A DNA stretch of 18,376 nt, from assembly GCA_964461815.1 (NCBI GenBank), contig CAYWVF010000033.1:1-18376 (forward strand), in the 5' to 3' direction. Below the pieces are notes generated by a model that had not been told where the DNA came from, did no database searches, and was given only the letters and a program-made list of their open reading frames with translations. Positions 14,798 through 18,376 of this stretch are shown here, piece by piece (position 1 is the first letter of the stretch; every line of letters starts with the position of its first letter). Made by a program: the position numbers and the translations under genes. This DNA comes from JAAZBA01 sp964461815 (GTDB lineage: Bacteria; Bacillota; Clostridia; Oscillospirales; QAMX01).

Positions 14798-15287
14798 GCT
14801 GGAAAAAATCGCACCTCCGGGTGTAAATATAAAAACAGAGCTTCGTGCTTATATTTGGTGTAATGTGTTTGCGATAGTATATAGTATGGGCTTTATATTC
14901 AAATACCTGGATGCATATGATCGTTTGTATATATACAGTGGCTATAAGAAAATGCTTAATACAGCTGCAAGCATGGAGTCGTTTTCATCTCTGATAGATA
15001 GCAGCTTTATATGCTTCCTTATTCCGGTAGTTGCCGCTGTAGCCTATATCGTATACCATTATATATACTACTATCAGAGCAGCAAAAGCATATATCTTAT
15101 GAAGCGACTGCCTAAAAGAAGTGAACTATATAAACGCTGTATAGTACTGCCGTTGATGTCGATCCTTGCAAGTGCTATTGTGCTGCTTGTTGTGATCCTG
15201 ATTTATTACGGTATTTACAGAGTATTTACACCTATTGAATGCTTATACAATGATATAGCGGTAAGTACGGCATGGAGGATAAAATAA
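14781..15287 (+). CDS. Small three-TM membrane subunit of the ABC unit
   Basis: A 168-residue protein with about three membrane segments (near 25-41, 76-97 and 122-147). The cytoplasmic loop SSKSIYLMKRLPKRSELYKRC (about 100-120) is the recognisable part and looks like an ATPase-contacting loop of ABC-2-like permeases. With three segments it could be a half-permease or an accessory subunit. Its ATG lies within the previous gene (17-nt overlap, GAGG 10 nt upstream) and its stop overlaps the ATPase start as TAATG. That tight coupling points to a stoichiometric complex. Function otherwise unknown. Confidence 0.7.
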   Translation: MKMMDKLEKIAPPGVNIKTELRAYIWCNVFAIVYSMGFIFKYLDAYDRLYIYSGYKKMLNTAASMESFSSLIDSSFICFLIPVVAAVAYIVYHYIYYYQSSKSIYLMKRLPKRSELYKRCIVLPLMSILASAIVLLVVILIYYGIYRVFTPIECLYNDIAVSTAWRIK

Positions 15288-16033
15288 TGATAGAGATAAG
15301 AGATCTGAATAAATTTTATTATAGCGTCACAGGTGGGAAAAAGGCTCTTCACGAGATCAACTTAAATATAGGTGAGGGTGAGATAATAGGTCTTTTTGGC
15401 GAAAACGGAGCGGGAAAGACTACGTTGATGAAATGCATATTAGGATTTGTTCCGTATAAGGGTGACATAACGATCGACGGAGAAAAAATAAGCGTAAAAA
15501 ATATTGCGCGTATTTCATTCGCAACAAGCGAGCATTCCTTCTTTCCGAATTTGACACCGAAAGCACATGCGGAATTTTATAATGAGCATTTTCCGAGCTT
15601 TTTAAGTAAAAGATTTAACGGCTTGATGGATTTCTTTGAGCTGCCGATGAATAAGCCACTCAGAAGCTTTTCCACAGGTCAGAAAAATCAGTTCGAAGTG
15701 ATAATGTCACTGTGTCAGGGTGCGGATTATATTCTAATGGATGAGCCGTTTGCAGGCAATGATATTTTTAACCGTGAGGATTTTTATAAGGTGCTGCTGG
15801 GTATATTGGAGCCACATGAGACGGTCATACTTTCAACTCATCTGATAGAAGAGGTATCAGACTTTATCAGCAGAGCAGTACTCATCAGGAACGGTGAGAT
15901 AGTGGGAGACAAATCAATGTTGGAGCTTGAGGATGACGGTCGGGATCTGATAGGATTTATCAAGGAAACATACAAGTACCGTGCCGATAGGGTGAGTAAA
16001 GCACTTGAAGACCTGGTGAATGAGGAGAAATGA
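15287..16033 (+). CDS. ABC transporter ATP-binding protein (YtrB-like)
   Basis: A 248-residue nucleotide-binding domain. Walker A GENGAGKT is at 38-45, the signature SFSTGQK at 127-133 (degenerate from LSGGQ, common in YtrB/EcsA-like ATPases), Walker B YILMDEP at 148-154, and switch His185 in STHL. The usual Q-loop glutamine is not obvious; the region reads ATSEHSFFPNLT. It should hydrolyse ATP to power the two membrane subunits encoded upstream. I start it at ATG 15287 because GGAGG sits 8 nt before and it gives a TAATG coupling with the previous stop; ATG 15272 would add five residues and has no site. Confidence 0.95.
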   Translation: MIEIRDLNKFYYSVTGGKKALHEINLNIGEGEIIGLFGENGAGKTTLMKCILGFVPYKGDITIDGEKISVKNIARISFATSEHSFFPNLTPKAHAEFYNEHFPSFLSKRFNGLMDFFELPMNKPLRSFSTGQKNQFEVIMSLCQGADYILMDEPFAGNDIFNREDFYKVLLGILEPHETVILSTHLIEEVSDFISRAVLIRNGEIVGDKSMLELEDDGRDLIGFIKETYKYRADRVSKALEDLVNEEK

Positions 16034-16035
16034 AT

Positions 16036-17439
16036 ATGCGTAGATCATTAATAGCATTCGCTTTGGTACTGCTATTGTCTGCGGTAGCTGTATATGCTGT
16101 AGCGATTGATATAAATTCAGCATGTGATAAGCTCGAGATCACGGAAGACCATTATAACAGTAAGACTATAGTTGACGGATTACAGGTGAAAACACGTACA
16201 ACGCTGGATCGATATTTGCTGTGGGAAACGGTATATGATATAGGCGAAGAATCAAGTATCAGTACAGAATACAGCTATCACGGAGCCCGCTTCAATGAAA
16301 AATTCGAAAGAAAATACGATGGAATAACTGTGAATGTTTTTCTGGAGTATGGATTTGAGAATGAACGTGGTGCAGAGGAACAGTTTGGGATTGGTAAGGC
16401 ATATAAGGAGCTGTATGATACTACTCCTCCGGGTAAAGAAAAGAAAAAAACAGTATACCTTAAGGATTATTATGAGTTTTATCCGATGGGAGCAGAGATC
16501 GAATTGCCAAACTTCTCCTGTGGATGGGGCGGATATTTGAGCTATGGTACTATAACTCCGCAAATAGGTACAGAGGAATATATTTATAGTCGATTAGATG
16601 AATACTTCAAGATACCTGTTATTGAGGATGCGTACGTTGAAATATCCGTATCACGCTCTATAAAAGGAGATTTGATAGGAATGGGCAGTGCAAACATGGA
16701 TGGAGAACAGTTTCATATGTCTTGTATAAGCACGTTGACGGATGAAGCAAGCTATTTTACGTTTGATGCACATACAACGGACGGTAATATCGTTGATTTG
16801 AGCTATCTCCCGGATGGATACGGTATATATTGTGTACCGTATATTGGCGAGATAAAATCTGCCGAAGGCGTACTTATAGATGAGATAAGCATGGTTTATC
16901 CGCTTGATCCAAACATAGAGATACTTGACATTGCGACAAATCCAGAAAAGACAAAGCTTCTGCTTCACACAATAGAAGAAAATAAGTATGTACTGACTGT
17001 GATAGATATTGAAACAATGGAACAGAGCCAACGATTTGAACTGAGTGATTGGACGAAAGATAATTATGGTTGGCAGATGTATGACGGCGAAGATTTCATA
17101 GCAATGTATGTGCAATATAGGGATATCGTTCTTTTGTCGATCAATGAGAACGGTGACTATGAATTGGAATTTACAGTTAAACAGCCTAGCGATACATATT
17201 TGGATTACATCAATAGCGGGATGAGTATGGATTTCGACGGAGAAAAGCTTGCAATGGCGAAATTTGTAAACAGCAAAGAAAATAAAGCGTGTACATTTTA
17301 TATAGCTGTATATGATGAGACTGGGCAAATATATTACGGTGAGTACTCCACAAGCCTTAATACCGGATCGAGTGGTAACTACAGCTACTATTGTCGACCG
17401 TGTGACAGTGAGCCGATATCAATAGAATGGATAAAATAA
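16036..17439 (+). CDS. Extracytoplasmic protein of the ABC unit, possible beta-propeller
   Basis: A 467-residue protein with an N-terminal hydrophobic segment (about 5-23), either an uncleaved anchor or a signal peptide; no lipobox cysteine is seen, so it is not an obvious lipoprotein. The rest is acidic, rich in Tyr, Gly and Asp, and looks all-beta. Several stretches after about residue 270 have the strand-turn-strand look of propeller blades, for example KYVLTVIDIETMEQSQRF and FYIAVYDETGQIYYG, but repeats are weak. I recognise no family. ATG 16036 is preferred (GAGGAG 8 nt upstream); ATG 16030 overlaps the ATPase stop as ATGA but is only 2 nt from that site. As the last gene of the operon it may capture or sense what the transporter handles. 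Confidence 0.7.
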   Translation: MRRSLIAFALVLLLSAVAVYAVAIDINSACDKLEITEDHYNSKTIVDGLQVKTRTTLDRYLLWETVYDIGEESSISTEYSYHGARFNEKFERKYDGITVNVFLEYGFENERGAEEQFGIGKAYKELYDTTPPGKEKKKTVYLKDYYEFYPMGAEIELPNFSCGWGGYLSYGTITPQIGTEEYIYSRLDEYFKIPVIEDAYVEISVSRSIKGDLIGMGSANMDGEQFHMSCISTLTDEASYFTFDAHTTDGNIVDLSYLPDGYGIYCVPYIGEIKSAEGVLIDEISMVYPLDPNIEILDIATNPEKTKLLLHTIEENKYVLTVIDIETMEQSQRFELSDWTKDNYGWQMYDGEDFIAMYVQYRDIVLLSINENGDYELEFTVKQPSDTYLDYINSGMSMDFDGEKLAMAKFVNSKENKACTFYIAVYDETGQIYYGEYSTSLNTGSSGNYSYYCRPCDSEPISIEWIK

Positions 17440-17479
17440 AAAATGATCCTGCTGTGAAAATACAGCGGGATCATTTTTT
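17438..17479 (+). terminator. Rho-independent terminator of the ABC operon
   Basis: A stem of about 12 bp plus A/T extension (17444-17455 with 17462-17473, one GU pair), loop GAAAAT and T6 tail, directly after the stop codon. Confidence 0.93.
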
Positions 17480-17548
17480 ATATTGGACACGCACGAAATA
17501 GATAGGTTTGACGTAGTATGATATATAGGGAAAATGGAGGTACTGCAT

Positions 17549-18235
17549 ATGTTTACGTCAATAATTCAGTTGTGCTGTCAAACATTGTATACGATATTAC
17601 GAGTAAATTCCGGAGGCTCATTCCCACAGCCACTTGATTCGCAAGAGGAAAGCAGATGTCTAGAGCTTATGACTCAAGGCGATGAGACTGCAAAGAATAA
17701 ATTGATCGAGCATAATCTCAGATTGGTAGCTCATATCGTAAAAAAATATTCGACGGTAGGATGCGAACAGGATGATCTCATATCCATAGGAACGATAGGA
17801 CTGATAAAAGCAGTAAACTCTTATGATCCAAAGAAGAATACAAGACTTGCAACATACACCGCCAGATGTATTGAGAATGAAATACTAATGTATTTCAGAA
17901 GCCGTAAAAAGATATTGTCGGAGGTTTCTTTATCTGAACCGATCGATTCCGATAGAGATGGTGGCGAATTGGCTTTGATGGATGTATTGTGCTGTGATGA
18001 GGATATGGTTGAGGAGATAACATTAAAAGACGATTGTGAAAGATTAAAAAGCAGTATCATGTCTCAGCTTACCGAAAGAGAAAAACGAATCATTGCACTG
18101 AGATATGGAGTGATGGGAGTGAAAAAGCCATTGACGCAGCGCGAAACAGCAGATCTTTGCGGAATATCACGTTCATATGTGAGCAGAATAGAGAAAAAAG
18201 CCATAGAAAAGCTCCAGAAAAATTTCAGTACATAA
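17549..18235 (+). CDS. sigK: RNA polymerase sporulation sigma factor SigK (pro-sigma-K)
   Basis: A 228-residue sigma-70-type factor closest to sigma-K, which directs late mother-cell transcription in sporulation. After a hydrophobic leader of about 20 residues (MFTSIIQLCCQTLYTILRV), the pro-sequence normally removed by SpoIVFB, comes the family hallmark SFPQPL at 24-29. Region 2 follows with IEHNLRLVAHIVKKY (53-67), DDLISIGTIGLIKA (75-88) and TYTARCIENEILM (102-114). Region 4 has LTEREKRIIALRYG and the helix-turn-helix TQRETADLCGISRSYVSRIEKKA (196-218). The gene is uninterrupted: no skin-type element is present. ATG 17549 is chosen because GGAGG lies 8 nt upstream; the ATG at 17534 contains that site. 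No convincing sporulation promoter was found in the short upstream gap. Confidence 0.93.
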   Translation: MFTSIIQLCCQTLYTILRVNSGGSFPQPLDSQEESRCLELMTQGDETAKNKLIEHNLRLVAHIVKKYSTVGCEQDDLISIGTIGLIKAVNSYDPKKNTRLATYTARCIENEILMYFRSRKKILSEVSLSEPIDSDRDGGELALMDVLCCDEDMVEEITLKDDCERLKSSIMSQLTEREKRIIALRYGVMGVKKPLTQRETADLCGISRSYVSRIEKKAIEKLQKNFST

Positions 18236-18265
18236 AAAGCTAACAAATACCAAAAAAGTGTAAGA

Positions 18266-18301
18266 AAAGCAGCCTGATATCATATAATATCAGGCTGCTT
18301 T
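18266..18301. terminator. Hairpin terminator between sigK and the tRNA
   Basis: A perfect 15-nt stem (18266-18280 with 18287-18301) and 6-nt loop. The plus-strand T tail is short. A-rich sequence to the left makes it a good terminator for the convergent minus-strand tRNA as well. Confidence 0.8.
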
Positions 18302-18303
18302 CA

Positions 18304-18376
18304 TGGAGCTGGAAACGTGATTCGAACACGCGACCTGCTGATTACGAATCAGCTGCTCTACCGACTGAGCTATTCC
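18304..18376 (-). tRNA. tRNA-Thr (anticodon CGT), 5' end cut by the window
   Basis: Read on the minus strand: D-arm GCTC/GAGC, anticodon arm GCTGA-TTCGTAA-TCAGC giving anticodon CGT (reads ACG, Thr), T-arm with loop TTCGAAT, acceptor 3' strand TTCCAGC, discriminator T and an encoded CCA at 18306-18304. The first three bases (expected GCT) lie beyond the window; 73 of 76 bases are present. Confidence 0.95.

Noticed and set aside
16651..17328. 225-codon open frame on the minus strand
   Set aside because: Antisense to the extracytoplasmic protein gene, low-complexity Ile/Tyr/Cys-rich translation and no promoter or ribosome site.
17490..17530. Sigma-E or sigma-K type promoter before sigK
   Set aside because: Candidate -35 GAAATA and -10 TATGATAT fit either consensus poorly.
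1..18376. CRISPR arrays, insertion sequences, phage genes or riboswitches
   Set aside because: No repeat-spacer pattern, transposase, integrase or recognisable riboswitch fold was seen on either strand.

Overview
The window looks like chromosomal DNA from a spore-forming, AT-rich Clostridia, most likely Oscillospiraceae (Ruminococcus-like). The grounds are strong AGGAGG-type ribosome sites, sigma-A-type promoters, a sigK gene with a pro-sequence, a GGGtGRT-family protein, and the mix of MarR, MocR-type and YtrA-type regulators. The lineage is inference; no search was run. No mobile element, CRISPR array or rRNA is visible, and no gene-free stretch exceeds 300 bases.

Layout. (1) Bases 1-507 hold the 3' half of a GGGtGRT-family gene, closed by a bidirectional hairpin. 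(2) Bases 561-5789 are a minus-strand block. Upstream is an operon of an OmpR-type response regulator, a histidine kinase with a very short external loop, and a CmpB-like membrane protein. Downstream, after a terminator, lies ftsH followed by a family 8 glycosyltransferase. Both transcription units carry the same 20-bp box (18/20 identical, with GTTT repeated at 11 bp), placed exactly 10 nt before a -10 element. I infer that the regulator activates both its own operon and ftsH. (3) On the plus strand, 6036-8189 (gene start 6026), a secreted phosphodiester glycosidase is followed by a MarR regulator. (4) On the minus strand, 8317-11409 holds a probable carbohydrate operon: an unrecognised 509-aa protein, a xylose-isomerase-like TIM-barrel enzyme and a SAM methyltransferase.

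(5) On the plus strand, 11552-13560, a GrpB domain is fused to an inorganic-pyrophosphatase-like domain, followed by a MocR-type regulator that has lost the PLP lysine (Gln instead), a conserved Tyr and its C-terminal end. (6) On the plus strand, 13622-17479, a compact unit consists of a YtrA-type GntR repressor, two membrane subunits, an ABC ATPase and a large extracytoplasmic protein. It is driven by a consensus promoter that carries two copies of a palindromic operator, and its genes overlap or nearly abut. (7) On the plus strand, 17549-18235, an intact pro-sigma-K gene; then tRNA-Thr(CGT) on the minus strand, running off the window end.

The best leads for new biology are the two-component/FtsH regulon with its shared box, the PLP-less MocR protein, the GrpB-PPase fusion, and the self-repressed ABC unit.
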